Counted from the stretch's first letter, positions 35,778 to 44,716 are shown. The stretch: DNA of 48,450 nucleotides from Verrucomicrobiia bacterium (GCA_031290985.1 JARLJW010000006.1:1-48450); one strand, 5' to 3'. Made by a program: numbers and translations. The notes: generated by a model not told the origin, from the letters alone.

Positions 35778-37097
35778 ATGAACCGCAAACCGTCATTGCT
35801 CGTCATTTTTCTCACGGTCTTCATCGACCTGATCGGCTTTGGGATCATCGTGCCGCTGGTGCCGATGTACAGCCGGCATTATGGGGCGAGCGGGTTCATG
35901 ATCGGCGTGGTGATCGCGTCGTTTTCGGCGATGCAGTTCATCTTCTCGCCCATCTGGGGCAAGCTGTCGGACCGGTACGGCCGGCGGCCGATTTTGCTGA
36001 TCAGCACGGCGGGCGCCTCAGTTTCGTATGTGATCTTCGCGCTGGCATCCGGGCTGGAGAATCATGCGGCGGCGCTGTGGCTGATGCTGGTCTCGCGGAT
36101 GTTCGCGGGGGCGTGCGGCGGGAACATCACGGTGGCGCAGGCGTATGTGGCGGACATTTCCAAGCCGGAGGAACGGTCGAAGCGGATGGGGCTGATCGGC
36201 ATGGCGTTCGGGCTGGGATTCATTTTTGGCCCGATTATCAGCGGCGTGGCTTTAGTTGGTTTTGGCCTTGGTGGTTTTTGGGGAATACCAAAAATCGTAT
36301 TTCATGGATTTGGGCCGACTGGCCCCGGCTGGGCGGCGGCGGGTTTGTGCGCGTTCAATTTTTTACTCGCCTATAGGATCTTGGTAGAGAGCTTGAAACC
36401 GGATTCAACCCACGCCGGGAATCGTCCGCGTTTCGCGCAATGGGGGCATACGCTGTCGCAGCCCAAGATTGGGCTGTTGATCCTGATATTTTTCCTGGCG
36501 ACGTTTGCATTCAGTTGTTTTGAAAGCACGCTGCCACTGCTGGTGAGTGATAATTTTAACCTGGGTACCACGGTGGATGAAACGAAGCCGGCCTCGACGG
36601 TCATTTCTCTGTTTGTGTTTTGCGGGGTGCTGGCCGCACTGATCCAAGGCGGGTTGATCGGCCGGCTGGTGAAGCTGTTTGGCGAGCCGAACCTGATCTC
36701 GATGAGCCTGATCATCACGGGGGCGAGCCTGGTGCTGCTGCCGCTGGTGAAGGGCGACGGGCCGTTGAGCTGGTCGAAGGTGCTGCATCTGGCGGACCAG
36801 CCGTGGCTGCTGATGCTGGGGGCGCTGGTGCTGTTGTCGGTCGGCTCCAGCTTGTCGCGCGCGCCGCTGTTTGGGATGCTTTCCAACCTGACGCCGGCGA
36901 ACGAGCAGGGGGCGACGATCGGGGTGGCGCAAAGCGCGGGGAGCCTGGCGCGGATCGTGGGGCCGCTGTTCGCGGCGACGTTGTATGGTCATGTGCCGAT
37001 GCTGCCGTATCTGATTTGCGGTGGAATTTCAATTGTGACGGGCTTCATGGTTTTTCCGCTGCTGCGGGGGAAGAGCGAGCCGGCGACGGCGGGTTAA
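35778..37097 (+). CDS. MFS transporter, TetA-like
   Basis: A 439-residue, twelve-helix major facilitator. It begins with the TCR/TetA-like FIDLIGFGIIVPLVPMY helix. It has the cytoplasmic motif A between helices 2 and 3 (GKLSDRYGRRPIL), and a second-half counterpart around GRLVKLFGEPNLI. A loop insertion near residues 165-190 (GLGGFWGIPKIVFHGFGPTG) is unusual for the family. The start at 35778 (MNRKPSLL) is preferred to an ATG at 35760. Substrates cannot be inferred; relatives export drugs, but many are of unknown function. It stands alone, preceded by repeat-rich DNA. Confidence 0.88.
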   Translation: MNRKPSLLVIFLTVFIDLIGFGIIVPLVPMYSRHYGASGFMIGVVIASFSAMQFIFSPIWGKLSDRYGRRPILLISTAGASVSYVIFALASGLENHAAALWLMLVSRMFAGACGGNITVAQAYVADISKPEERSKRMGLIGMAFGLGFIFGPIISGVALVGFGLGGFWGIPKIVFHGFGPTGPGWAAAGLCAFNFLLAYRILVESLKPDSTHAGNRPRFAQWGHTLSQPKIGLLILIFFLATFAFSCFESTLPLLVSDNFNLGTTVDETKPASTVISLFVFCGVLAALIQGGLIGRLVKLFGEPNLISMSLIITGASLVLLPLVKGDGPLSWSKVLHLADQPWLLMLGALVLLSVGSSLSRAPLFGMLSNLTPANEQGATIGVAQSAGSLARIVGPLFAATLYGHVPMLPYLICGGISIVTGFMVFPLLRGKSEPATAG

Positions 37098-37204
37098 AAA
37101 GGGGCTTAATGATGGCTTAATGAAAGTGTGGGTAAGGTAATGAGTCCCTGCCGACGCTTTTAAGTTGCCTCGAACGCAGGGCGGATTAACTTGTCGATCA
37201 TCAA

Positions 37205-38071
37205 ATGAAAACGTTTCCCATCTTTTTGGCGCTGGCATTGACGGCCTTTTCCCGCGCCTCGGCGCAGGTGACCTTGGAACTGGAGCTGGGGCAGGAACAA
37301 TTTCTGCCGGGGGAGACGATGGTGGTGGCCACGAAGATCACCAACCGCTCGGGGCGGCCGCTGCATTTTGGCGCGGAGGCGAACTGGCTGACGTTCAACG
37401 TGGAGTCGCTGGACGGTTTTGTGGTGATCAAAAACGCGGACGTGCCGGTGAGCGGGGAGTTCGACCTGGAATCGTCGCAGATGGGGACGAAGCGCGTGGA
37501 CATCGCGCCGTATTTTTCGATGATGCGGCCGGGGCGGTACAAGGTGATCGCCACCCTGCGCATCAAGGATTTGTCGGCGGAGACGGCGAGCGCGCCGAAG
37601 CTTTTTGACATCATCTCGGGCGCCAAATTATGGACGCAGGAGTTCGGGGTGCCGGCGGCGAGCGGTGCGCCGGAGATGCGGAAGTTTTCCCTGCAGCAGG
37701 CGAGCTACCTGAATTCATCGATGCGCCTGTTTGTGCAGGTGGGCGATGTGACGGATACGCGCGTGTACAAGACGACGCAACTGGGGCAGACGATTTCCTT
37801 CAGCCGGCCGGAGGCGCAGGTGGACCGCCGGAGCGTTCTGCATGTTCTCTGGCAATCCGGCGCGCAGGGTTTCAGCTATTGCCAGGTGAATCCGGCGGGC
37901 GAGGTGGTGCTGCGGGAGACCTATGATGATGTGAATTCGCGTCCGCGCCTGTCGGTTAATGACAATGGCGACATGGAGGTCGTGGGCGGGGTAAAGCGGG
38001 GGAAGCCGGGTGAAGCCCCGGCGGCGCCGGCACCGGTGCCAGTGCCAGCGCCGCCGTCGGCGGGGAAATGA
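37205..38071 (+). CDS. Secreted protein of unknown function
   Basis: A 288-residue exported protein with a signal peptide (1-21, ending RASA). The N-terminal ~110 residues (VTLELELGQEQFLPGETMVVATKITNRSG) look like a beta-sandwich domain. The pattern FLPGE...V...ITNRSGRPL and the later PGRYKVIATLRI resemble domains that sense or bind outside the cell. A second part (~150-260) is unrecognised, and the last ~25 residues are a Pro/Ala tail. The gene follows the MFS gene by about 100 bases on the same strand. Function is not assignable. Confidence 0.75.
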   Translation: MKTFPIFLALALTAFSRASAQVTLELELGQEQFLPGETMVVATKITNRSGRPLHFGAEANWLTFNVESLDGFVVIKNADVPVSGEFDLESSQMGTKRVDIAPYFSMMRPGRYKVIATLRIKDLSAETASAPKLFDIISGAKLWTQEFGVPAASGAPEMRKFSLQQASYLNSSMRLFVQVGDVTDTRVYKTTQLGQTISFSRPEAQVDRRSVLHVLWQSGAQGFSYCQVNPAGEVVLRETYDDVNSRPRLSVNDNGDMEVVGGVKRGKPGEAPAAPAPVPVPAPPSAGK

Positions 38072-38474
38072 GGCGGGCGAAGTTTCGCGCCGCTGCAAGA
38101 CTGCAAGCTTTGACGGCGGATTTGGTGATGGTAAGGTTGCCTGCGCGCGGTTTGTGAGCCGCGCATGAGTCGCGAAGCGTTTGGAGCGCGTGCGGGTTAC
38201 CACCGCTGCGTGCGCGCGGAAAGTTTTTTTGTTCCAAGTTACCCCTCGTCCGCTCGAAAGCGCCGTCGCCGCCACCGCTCTGCCGGCGCAGTCCATGATG
38301 ATCATGGACGAGGCGGGGTTGCCTGCGCGGTTTCGGAAGCGCAAGGAATAGCCGTGCCATAACGTACCGGCGGCGCCGGCAGAAACTGGCGTAGTGCGAC
38401 AATTGCCACCGGTCCACCCAGGTTGGAAGAATCAGGGTCACGCGGGCGAGCCGCCCGCGCTCCTTTAATTTGTG
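38072..38474. other. Intergenic region with palindromic repeats
   Basis: No gene is seen. The region holds the second copy of the dispersed palindrome (38252-38300) and a GC hairpin, CGCGGGCG AGC CGCCCGCG (38442-38460), of a kind common as an intergenic repeat. The latter may end transcription from one or both flanking genes, but it has no clear T-tract. Confidence 0.5.
38252..38300. repeat. Dispersed palindromic repeat, copy 2
   Basis: CTCGAAAGCGCCGTCGCCGC followed by GCTCTGCCGGCGCAGTCCATGA parallels the copy at 35518-35570. The GCGCCG and CGGCGC words can pair. Sequence differs between copies while the pairing is retained, which suggests the fold matters. Confidence 0.6.
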
Positions 38475-39527
38475 TTATTTGCGGAGTTCGTCGCCGGTGG
38501 TGCAGAATTGTTCGACGAGTTTGCGGACCATGGTGGCGCGGGTGACGGCGGAGTCCTGGGTCTCGCCAAAGAATGACTTGGATTTGACGCGGATGGCGCC
38601 GATGAAATCGCCGTTGCGGTCGTGCAGGGGCATGGTGACGTTGTTGACGCCTTTTTCGCGGCCGAAGAAGACGGCGCCGTCGCGGATGGCGCCGAGTTCG
38701 GAATCGCCGCCGGTCTGGCCGATCTCGGATTTATCGTTGCTGGCGATGATGTGGGTGTTGTTGTTGGTGTCGTCCAACGTGTAGATGCGGAGGCCGACGA
38801 GGCGCGATTCCTTCTTCATGACGGCATCGATCATCTGCTGGGCGGGCGGGATGCGCGGGGTGTAATCGACCTCGGCCTCGCTGAAGTAGGTGACGGAATC
38901 GGACTTGGTCCAGAAACCGACCGTGCCCTCGACGAAGGTGTTGTCGCCCAGGGCGGGCATGACGAGCTTGTCATCGAGGTAGAGGGTGATCTGGTTACCG
39001 TCGCATTGGACGCCGAGCTTGTGCCATTCGCCGGCGGGAACGTTGACGGTGGGACCGATGGGGTCGGAGCGGATGCCGTTGACGACCTTGTAGAAGCGGA
39101 GGTTGTGGCCGGCGGCGCTGACGCGGACGACGTAGAAGTTGGAGACGTTCTGGAAGCGGAAGACGAGGCCGGCCATCTGCTCGGTGATGCCGCTGACGAT
39201 CTTGAACTTGGTGCTGAACTTGAAATTGCGGAAGATTTCGCCGGGGTAGACGAACAGGGGGAAATGTTCATCGGTCATGTCTTCGCCGGTCTGGGCGAGG
39301 ACCTTGGCGTGGTTGAGGGCCGGGGTGTTGCCGGTGAGGGTCGAAAAGGCGGAGGGCATCTCGGCGGAGATGATCTTCCAGACGGGCGGCGCGCCGCCGC
39401 CGGCGAGCAGGGATTGAAAATTCGTGGGGGTGCTGTTGTACTCGTAATCGCCAAAATTAAATTGGAGCGTGGCGGCGGACGCGGACAGCGTCAGCAGGCA
39501 CCCCAGGAGCCAGGTAAGAAATCGCAT
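38475..39527 (-). CDS. Secreted LamG-like protein with C-terminal Cache-like domain
   Basis: A 350-residue exported protein with a signal peptide (1-18, ending SASA). Residues ~20-220 resemble a concanavalin/LamG or DUF1080-type beta-sandwich (KFSTKFKIVSG, AGLVFRFQNVSNFYVVRVSA, GEWHKLGVQCDGNQITLYLDDK, GTVGFWTKSDSVTYF). Residues ~235-345 look like a small-molecule sensor fold: SRLVGLRIYTLDD, HIIASNDKSEIG, NVTMPLHDRNGDFIGAIRV. The latter recalls Cache/PAS sensor domains, but without a transmembrane partner. The start at 39527 begins the signal peptide; an in-frame ATG at 39716 would overlap the esterase gene. It is divergent from the sialate esterase gene and may share its regulation. Substrate unknown. 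Confidence 0.75.
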   Translation of the reverse strand: MRFLTWLLGCLLTLSASAATLQFNFGDYEYNSTPTNFQSLLAGGGAPPVWKIISAEMPSAFSTLTGNTPALNHAKVLAQTGEDMTDEHFPLFVYPGEIFRNFKFSTKFKIVSGITEQMAGLVFRFQNVSNFYVVRVSAAGHNLRFYKVVNGIRSDPIGPTVNVPAGEWHKLGVQCDGNQITLYLDDKLVMPALGDNTFVEGTVGFWTKSDSVTYFSEAEVDYTPRIPPAQQMIDAVMKKESRLVGLRIYTLDDTNNNTHIIASNDKSEIGQTGGDSELGAIRDGAVFFGREKGVNNVTMPLHDRNGDFIGAIRVKSKSFFGETQDSAVTRATMVRKLVEQFCTTGDELRK

Positions 39528-39676
39528 GGCCGCAGAGTAGCAAAGGCGGGGGCAGTGGCAAAATAGTTTTGCCGCAATGGCATGGAGGGTGCGGCGGCGG
39601 AGCCAGACATGCGGTTCGGATATTCCCGCCTTAAGACATCGCTTGCCAAGCGACGGGGCTTGCGCAGAATAGCGGG

Positions 39677-41146
39677 ATGAAGTTCCCCCGTTTGTTCCTG
39701 GCGCTGGCGGGCGCACTGCTGCCTTCCATGGTTTCCGCCCGCGCGGAGCTGTCGCTGCCCGCGATTTTTGGCGACAACATGGTTTTGCAGCAGCAGATGC
39801 CGGTGCCGGTCTGGGGCTGGGCGGCGCCGGGCCAGAAGGTGTCGGTGACGTTCGCCGGCCAGACGAAGTCGACGCACGCGGCGGCGGACGGCAAATGGCT
39901 GGTGAAGCTGGGCAAGTTCAAGGCGTCATCCGTGCCGGGGTCGCTGGTGGTGGCGGGGGAGGGGACGAAGACGTTCACGAACATCCTGGTCGGCGAGGTG
40001 TGGCTGGCTTCGGGGCAGTCGAACATGGAGAAGCCGATCAACAAGCAGCCGGGGCAGAAGCCGACGTTCAACGCGGAGGCGGAACTGGCGGCGGCGAATT
40101 ATCCGAACATCCGCATCTTCAAGATCGAGAAAACGCTGGCGGCGAGGGAGCAAACCACGCTGCCCAAAAACACCGGCTGGCTGGCGTGCAGTTCCAATTC
40201 GCTGGACGGGGCCAGTTTTTCCGCGGCGGCATATTTTTTCGGGCGCGAGATCCACACGAACTTGAACGTGCCGGTGGGGCTGGTGGAGTCGTCGTGGGGC
40301 GGCACGCGGATCGAGCCGTGGACGCCGCCGGCGGGTTTTGAAATGATCCCGTCGCTGGCGAAGCTGGCGCAGCCGATCACGGGCACAAACAAGCTGGCCA
40401 ATACGCGTCCGCTGGCGATCTACAACGCGATGATCGCGCCGATCACGGGCTTCGCGCTGCGCGGGGCGTTGTGGTACCAGGGCGAATCGAACTGCATGGG
40501 GACGAACGATGATGACTATCTGACGTACGCGGACAAGCTGGAGGCGCTGGTGGGCGGCTGGCGCAAGGTGTGGGGCGAGGGGGCGTTCCCGTTTTACTTC
40601 GTGCAGATCGCGCCGTTCAAGTATTACGCGGGAAAGATCAAGCGGGTGAAATCGCCGGAGACGCTGGCGGAATTCTGGGCGTTGCAATCGCAGGCGGCGC
40701 GGCGCCTCAAGCACACGGGCATGGCGGTGACGACGGATCTGGCGGACAACCTGGATGACATTCATCCGCGCGATAAAGCGAGCGTGGGCCACCGGCTGGC
40801 GCTGCTGGCGCTGAACCAGACCTACGGCGAAAAAGTGGTGAGCTCCGGGCCGGTGTTTAAGAGCGTGAAGTTCACGGGGGGCAAGGCGGTCGTGAAGTTT
40901 GATCATGCGGACGGCGGCTTGGTGAGCAAGGGCGGCGGGCCGTTGACGTGGTTCACAGTGGCGGGCGCGGACGGGAAGTTTGTGCCCGCAAACGCGACGA
41001 TCACGGGCGGGACGGTGGAAGTTTCAGCGGCGGAGGTGGCGGAGCCGAAGGCGGTGCGGTTTGCGTGGGCGGAGACGGCGCAGCCGAATCTTTTCAATGG
41101 CGCGGGGCTGCCGGCGGAGCCGTTTCAGGCCGGCGACCGGCGGTGA
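39677..41146 (+). CDS. Secreted sialate O-acetylesterase-like SGNH hydrolase
   Basis: A 489-residue exported enzyme with a signal peptide (1-23). An N-terminal beta domain (AIFGDNMVLQQQMPVPVWGWAAPG) precedes the SGNH hydrolase core. The catalytic serine is Ser115 in ASGQSNM, and the conserved SSWGGTRIEPW and LWYQGESN blocks are present. His363 in DDIHP, with Asp360 or 361, completes the site. Family members remove O-acetyl groups from sialic acids or plant polysaccharides such as xylan. A C-terminal beta domain ends normally. It probably helps degrade polysaccharide outside the cytoplasm. A degenerate prepilin fragment follows. Confidence 0.9.
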   Translation: MKFPRLFLALAGALLPSMVSARAELSLPAIFGDNMVLQQQMPVPVWGWAAPGQKVSVTFAGQTKSTHAAADGKWLVKLGKFKASSVPGSLVVAGEGTKTFTNILVGEVWLASGQSNMEKPINKQPGQKPTFNAEAELAAANYPNIRIFKIEKTLAAREQTTLPKNTGWLACSSNSLDGASFSAAAYFFGREIHTNLNVPVGLVESSWGGTRIEPWTPPAGFEMIPSLAKLAQPITGTNKLANTRPLAIYNAMIAPITGFALRGALWYQGESNCMGTNDDDYLTYADKLEALVGGWRKVWGEGAFPFYFVQIAPFKYYAGKIKRVKSPETLAEFWALQSQAARRLKHTGMAVTTDLADNLDDIHPRDKASVGHRLALLALNQTYGEKVVSSGPVFKSVKFTGGKAVVKFDHADGGLVSKGGGPLTWFTVAGADGKFVPANATITGGTVEVSAAEVAEPKAVRFAWAETAQPNLFNGAGLPAEPFQAGDRR

Positions 41147-41204
41147 CTGCGTCACGGCCGCCATTTTTGGGGCGCAGGCGGCTTGGCGCATGGAAAATTC
41201 GTGA

Positions 41205-41453
41205 CCATCCAGCCGCATCACTGTCCAAGCCACATGCGAAGAGCCGGACGGGCGGGAGTTTTCCCAAAACCTGCCGCCGTACGCTGTGGACGCGCATGCC
41301 GGAGGCGGGATCAACCTGCTGTTTGTGGATGGTCACGCGCAATTCACCAAATACGCCAGTTGCCGGCCCAGTTCCATTTCCTATCCCGGAATCCCGCCTT
41401 GCAATTACGACTGGTCGCCGTTGACGGATCAAAATGTGCATGACGTTGTGTGA
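41205..41453 (+). pseudogene. 3' fragment of an H-X9-DG prepilin-like gene
   Basis: An open frame without start codon encodes REFSQNLPPYAVDAHAGGG, then INLLFVDGHAQF and the ending DWSPLTDQNVHDVV. This is the typical C-terminus of Planctomycetota/Verrucomicrobiota prepilin-like (DUF1559/H-X9-DG) proteins, here with ten rather than nine residues between His and Asp-Gly. The N-terminal methylation motif and most of the protein are absent, so it is a remnant. Confidence 0.75.
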
Positions 41454-41725
41454 TGTCACGGCCGGGCATGGGGTGTTTACCCCATGGACGGAAAGGGTCG
41501 CCGGCCCCATTGTCATGGCGTTCATTGAAAGACAATGCCCGTGAGACAACACCAAGCACGAAACGAATCACGGTCCGCTTGGTGGATGACAACGGGCAAT
41601 TATTTTGCTGTCCGTTTATGGTTGGCAGAGAGGTTTTGCCAGCGGCGTGATCCGGACAGCTCCCCCCCCAATGGTCGCGCCGCCCTTCTGAGCGCCTGGA
41701 TGAAGGCGTTTAAACCTTATCATCA
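41454..41725. other. Hairpin-rich intergenic stretch
   Basis: No credible gene is seen. Three inverted repeats follow one another: CATGGGGT/ACCCCATG (41467-41486, loop of 4), CATTGTC/GACAATG (around 41509-41537), and CACCAAGC/GCTTGGTG (41550-41584). Their meaning is unknown. Confidence 0.4.
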
Positions 41726-41765
41726 AACCAGAGCCGGACGAAAGTCCGGCTCTGGTTCTATTTTA
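41726..41765 (+). terminator. Strong rho-independent terminator
   Basis: A perfect 14-bp stem (AACCAGAGCCGGAC, 41726-41739, with GTCCGGCTCTGGTT, 41744-41757) is capped by a GAAA tetraloop and followed by CTATTTT. It should end plus-strand transcription and may also stop the convergent HAF gene. Confidence 0.92.
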
Positions 41766-41789
41766 AAAACGAATCGCCGCCGGACAGTT

Positions 41790-42584
41790 TCACACACTAT
41801 CGGCGGGTTGAGATTTATGGGGTGCATATGATTGACCGACTATCTGACCATTGTCATTAATACTCATGGCCAAACCATAAAGTCCGCCTAAGGTTCCAAT
41901 ATTAGTCATTGTGCCCGCTTGATACAGGAAAGGTACATAGCTAACATTATTGCTGACATAGGCATACCCGACAATTTGATCGTTATTGTTGATACAAGAA
42001 GCTGAGCTGCTGTCGCCACCTAAGCTTCCGATACTAGTCATTCCATTATTGGAAAACAGAAATGCAACGCGATAGCCGCTGGTAGTGCCCGAGGAATAGC
42101 CAACGATTTTCTTGCTATTGTTAATACTGAGGGCTGCGGAGTAATTGACTCCAAGCGACCCTAGATCATGCATCACTCCATTTTCCCAGAGAAAAGCATG
42201 TCGTTGGTTAGGGTTGGAACTTGATGCATACCCGACAACTTGACCATGATCATTTAGCCCGAGAGCAGCGCTCTCCGAACCATCGAGAGTGCCCAGATCA
42301 CGCATACCACCGTTATCCCAGATGAAACCATGCGTATCATAATTGGTAGTAAGAGATGAACCGACGATTTGACCACTAGCATTAATTCCGCTGGCACCAC
42401 TGCCAGTTCCTCCTAGAGTCCCAAGATCTATCAATGTGTAATTCTGTCCCAGAGGTGTCTGATCCTGGACGTTTGGCGTCATCGGCGCACCACCACTGCC
42501 CATTGGACTCATGGTGAGCATAGTTTTCCTCGCCTGAATCCTTTTGAGCATTGCAGGCGAAGGAGGAGTTGGCGCCGGCGGCAT
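41790..42584 (-). CDS. HAF-repeat protein, truncated
   Basis: This low-GC gene encodes five extracellular HAF repeats (~44 residues each) of the form LGTLGG..S.A..IN..GQIVGYS......AFLW..G.M. The fifth stops early in a divergent tail (APHKSQPADSV). The frame is open upstream to 42701, but that part reads antisense to the CoiA-like fragment and is probably not coding, so I place the start at the ATG at 42584. No signal peptide precedes the repeats, so the 5' end was probably lost where it abuts the CoiA-like fragment. Full-length relatives are secreted repeat proteins of unknown function. Confidence 0.6.
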   Translation of the reverse strand: MPPAPTPPSPAMLKRIQARKTMLTMSPMGSGGAPMTPNVQDQTPLGQNYTLIDLGTLGGTGSGASGINASGQIVGSSLTTNYDTHGFIWDNGGMRDLGTLDGSESAALGLNDHGQVVGYASSSNPNQRHAFLWENGVMHDLGSLGVNYSAALSINNSKKIVGYSSGTTSGYRVAFLFSNNGMTSIGSLGGDSSSASCINNNDQIVGYAYVSNNVSYVPFLYQAGTMTNIGTLGGLYGLAMSINDNGQIVGQSYAPHKSQPADSV

Positions 42585-42602
42585 GATGGCAGCGTTCGTC
42601 CC

Positions 42603-43073
42603 GACGTGAGCGCCGTCATCAATGGCGTCCCTGTCGCTATTGAGGTTCAAATCAGTTCGCTTTCGGTTGAAACCATCATGCGCCGGACGATTGACTATCA
42701 CCAGCGAGGCATTTACGTCCTCTGGCTTTTGCAGTGGACGCCAAAACTTGATTCACAGCGGTACACCCCACGCCAGTGGGAAAAATGGATTCATGCGGCA
42801 TATTTTGGACGGGTGTACTACTGGATTGAGGGTTTGAATGTCGTCAGCTACCACTTTGAGCACAGCTTCAAGACCGTTCCCAAGAAAACGTGGTATTCCG
42901 CCGACGGCGAGAAAATGACTGGCGGCGGTTACAGCCAGAAATTAAAGCGTTCCCGCACGGCAGTCCGAGGCAGGATTTTCAATCTGGCAACCGATTTTGC
43001 CCCCAAGCAGCGGGAATGGTGGGAGGCTAGTGGCGTCAAAGTTCCCAACGCGAAACTTTTCATGGAGCGATGA
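42603..43073 (+). pseudogene. CoiA-like nuclease gene, 5'-truncated
   Basis: The frame encodes about 155 residues: DVSAVINGVPVAIEVQISSL, SVETIMRRTIDYHQRGIYVLW, WIHAAYFGRVYYW, and a basic C-terminus. The pattern D..A..NG..VAIEVQ.S..S.E...RR...Y...GI.VLW is that of competence protein CoiA-like PD-(D/E)xK nucleases. The zinc-finger-like N-terminal part expected in this family is missing, and the frame has no good start except a GTG at 42606. It lies back-to-back with the truncated HAF gene, so their junction near 42585-42600 is likely a recombination point. Confidence 0.6.
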
Positions 43074-43093
43074 AGCCAGACGCTTGCGTTTGA

Positions 43094-43807
43094 ATGCGGA
43101 ATCATTATGTTTTGAACATGAAAGCAGACGTGTGGCGGTCGCATAAACGTATCCGCAGTGAGCTCACCGATGGGCTTTCAAAAGATTCTGCTAAACGAGG
43201 GTGGAAGACTTCCAACCAACTTTCAATCAAGGATTTTATCACGCTGTTTTCCAGTACCGTAAACCGTTTCTACAACTTCCTTGATGCTGAAAAGCTCCGT
43301 CTCATGTTCGGCCAGAATGGATCGTCGCTCGATCTTGGCAAAGCGATGGAAGAAGGCCAAATTATCATTGCCAATCTTTCCACCGAAGGTGCGCGTGTAT
43401 CGGAAGAAGATGCGTCGCTGTTTGCCACCCTCCTCTTGAGCGACCTTTGGACGGCGGCCAAGGAACGAGGCAAAGGAACGGAGGAATTGGAGGCGTTTGC
43501 ACAGAACCGCCTCAATCGGTTCGAACCGGCTATCGCCTTCATAAAAGAGGCCAAACAGGCCACTATTTTGCTCGCCGAAGGAAATTCAGAACAGAAGCGC
43601 GATTTTCTCAAAAAAATCGGTTCGAACTTTCAGATGGCGAATAAATCGTTGGCGGTGGAGTTCAAAAAGCCCTGGAATCTATTGGTCGAATTCAATTTCG
43701 ACCTCACAACCCAAAACACGCGTCAGCGTGAATTTTCGCAAAAAGAAAACTGGCGGTGGCTATCGGTCAAAGTTCGAACCTTTTTTGAAGAAAATCCAAC
43801 CGTTTAG
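43094..43807 (+). pseudogene. Chimera: TraG/VirD4-like fragment joined to serine-recombinase C-terminus
   Basis: Residues ~45-128 (FITLFSSTVNRFYNFLDAEK, then GQIIIANLSTEG, SEEDASLFATLLLSDLWTAA) resemble the ATPase region of conjugative coupling proteins of the TraG/VirD4/TraD kind, but Walker motifs are absent. From ~residue 130 (ELEAFAQNRLNRFEPAIAFI to FKKPWNLLVEFNFDL) the sequence is the C-terminal end of a large serine recombinase, without catalytic domain. The recombinase part is 85% identical over 272 bases to a second copy at 44445-44716. The first ~40 residues are unrecognised. The whole is a fused remnant of conjugative-element genes. Confidence 0.6.
43485..43756. repeat. Direct repeat, recombinase 3' end, copy 1
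   Basis: These 272 bases match 44445-44716 without gaps, with about 40 differences (85% identity by my count). Both copies end in TGGCGG, which in copy 2 is the terminus of the tRNA-Ser gene. Confidence 0.9.
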
Positions 43808-44031
43808 GGTATCCCCACCCCCCTCCCCACACGGGGAAGGGTTCGCAATTCACCCCCTCCTGTGTTCACAAGCGCTTTGTCGCTTTTTTGAGTTTGGCTC
43901 CATCCCCGACTTCGGTCGGTTTTATGGCTCGCGCGGCTGCTGACATTTGTCATGGAAGCCGCGCTCGCCAAAAACCTCCCTCGTCGCTCACGCGACAACA
44001 ACGGGTTCACCCACGGACGGGTTACATCTCC

Positions 44032-44301
44032 TAGAAGCATCAATTGAGATTGCGCATAGATTGTTTCCGGAATTTTTTGTGCCATCAGTAAGCGCAGATG
44101 CGTGGCTTCGTTAAGTTGATTTACCAAAAGCGCTCCGTGAATTGCCTGCGCGTGCTCATTGGACATTTTTTGCGTTGAAGCCCCTGCTATGAAACAGAGA
44201 TGAAGGCTGTATTTGTAGAACGCCTGAAAATGCTCTTCATGAATTTTTGCCACATCCGAAAGAATTTGAGCCTTCTTCTCGAATAAAAGCTTTCTGATGG
44301 C
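44032..44301 (-). pseudogene. Possible gene fragment of unknown type
   Basis: Antisense to the surrounding remnants, an open frame encodes a helical protein-like segment (AIRKLLFEKKAQILSDVAKI, HEEHFQAFYKYSLHLCFIAG, then QLNEATHLRLLMAQKIPETI). Composition looks like real protein rather than noise, but I see no start codon and no known family. It is sandwiched between the two recombinase copies. Upstream, 43808-44031 holds only a CCCC..GGGG palindrome and low-value frames. Confidence 0.35.
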
Positions 44302-44334
44302 GCTTTTATTGTTGTGCCGAGCGACGACCTGTGA

Positions 44335-44709
44335 GAAACAAACCGACCTGTTGCTGGATATGCGTCTTAACGAGCAGATCAGCGAACCAGAATACATTTC
44401 CAAGAAATCTATTCTGGTCAATCAAAAGGCGGAGTTGAAAGGCAAATTGGAGGCGTTTGAAAATAACCGCCTCAATCGGTTCGAACCGGCAATTTCCTTC
44501 ATTTTAGAGGCTAAAATGGGCACTTTTTTGCTCGCCGAGGGAAATTTGGAACAAAAGCGCGATTTTCTCAAGAAAATCGGTTCGAACTTACAGATGGCGG
44601 ATAAATCGTTGGCTGTGGAGTTCAAAAAACCGTGGAATCTATTGGCTGAATTCAATTCTGACCTGACAAACGAAAACGCGCCTAAGCGCGCATTTTCGCA
44701 AAAATCGAA
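44335..44709 (+). pseudogene. C-terminal remnant of a large serine recombinase
   Basis: From about 44335 the frame encodes KQTDLLLDMRLNEQISEPEY, the coiled-coil KGKLEAFENNRLNRFEPAI, then QKRDFLKKIGSNLQMADKSL and KPWNLLAEFNSDL. These are the coiled-coil and distal regions of serine-type recombinases of the phage or ICE class. The resolvase catalytic domain is absent. The frame stays open through the antisense of the tRNA-Ser gene (the segment EGDSNPRYGFWPY), a known annotation artefact rather than protein. The recombinase presumably once integrated at this tRNA. Confidence 0.65.
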
Positions 44710-44716
44710 ATGGCGG
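44445..44716. repeat. Direct repeat, recombinase 3' end, copy 2
   Basis: This partner of 43485-43756 has the same length. Its last six bases (TGGCGG, 44711-44716) are the CCA end and discriminator of tRNA-Ser. Confidence 0.9.

Noticed and set aside
41467..41584. Consecutive hairpins as an integron attC or CRISPR-like array
   Set aside because: The three hairpins differ in sequence and spacing and there is no repeated unit or recombinase.
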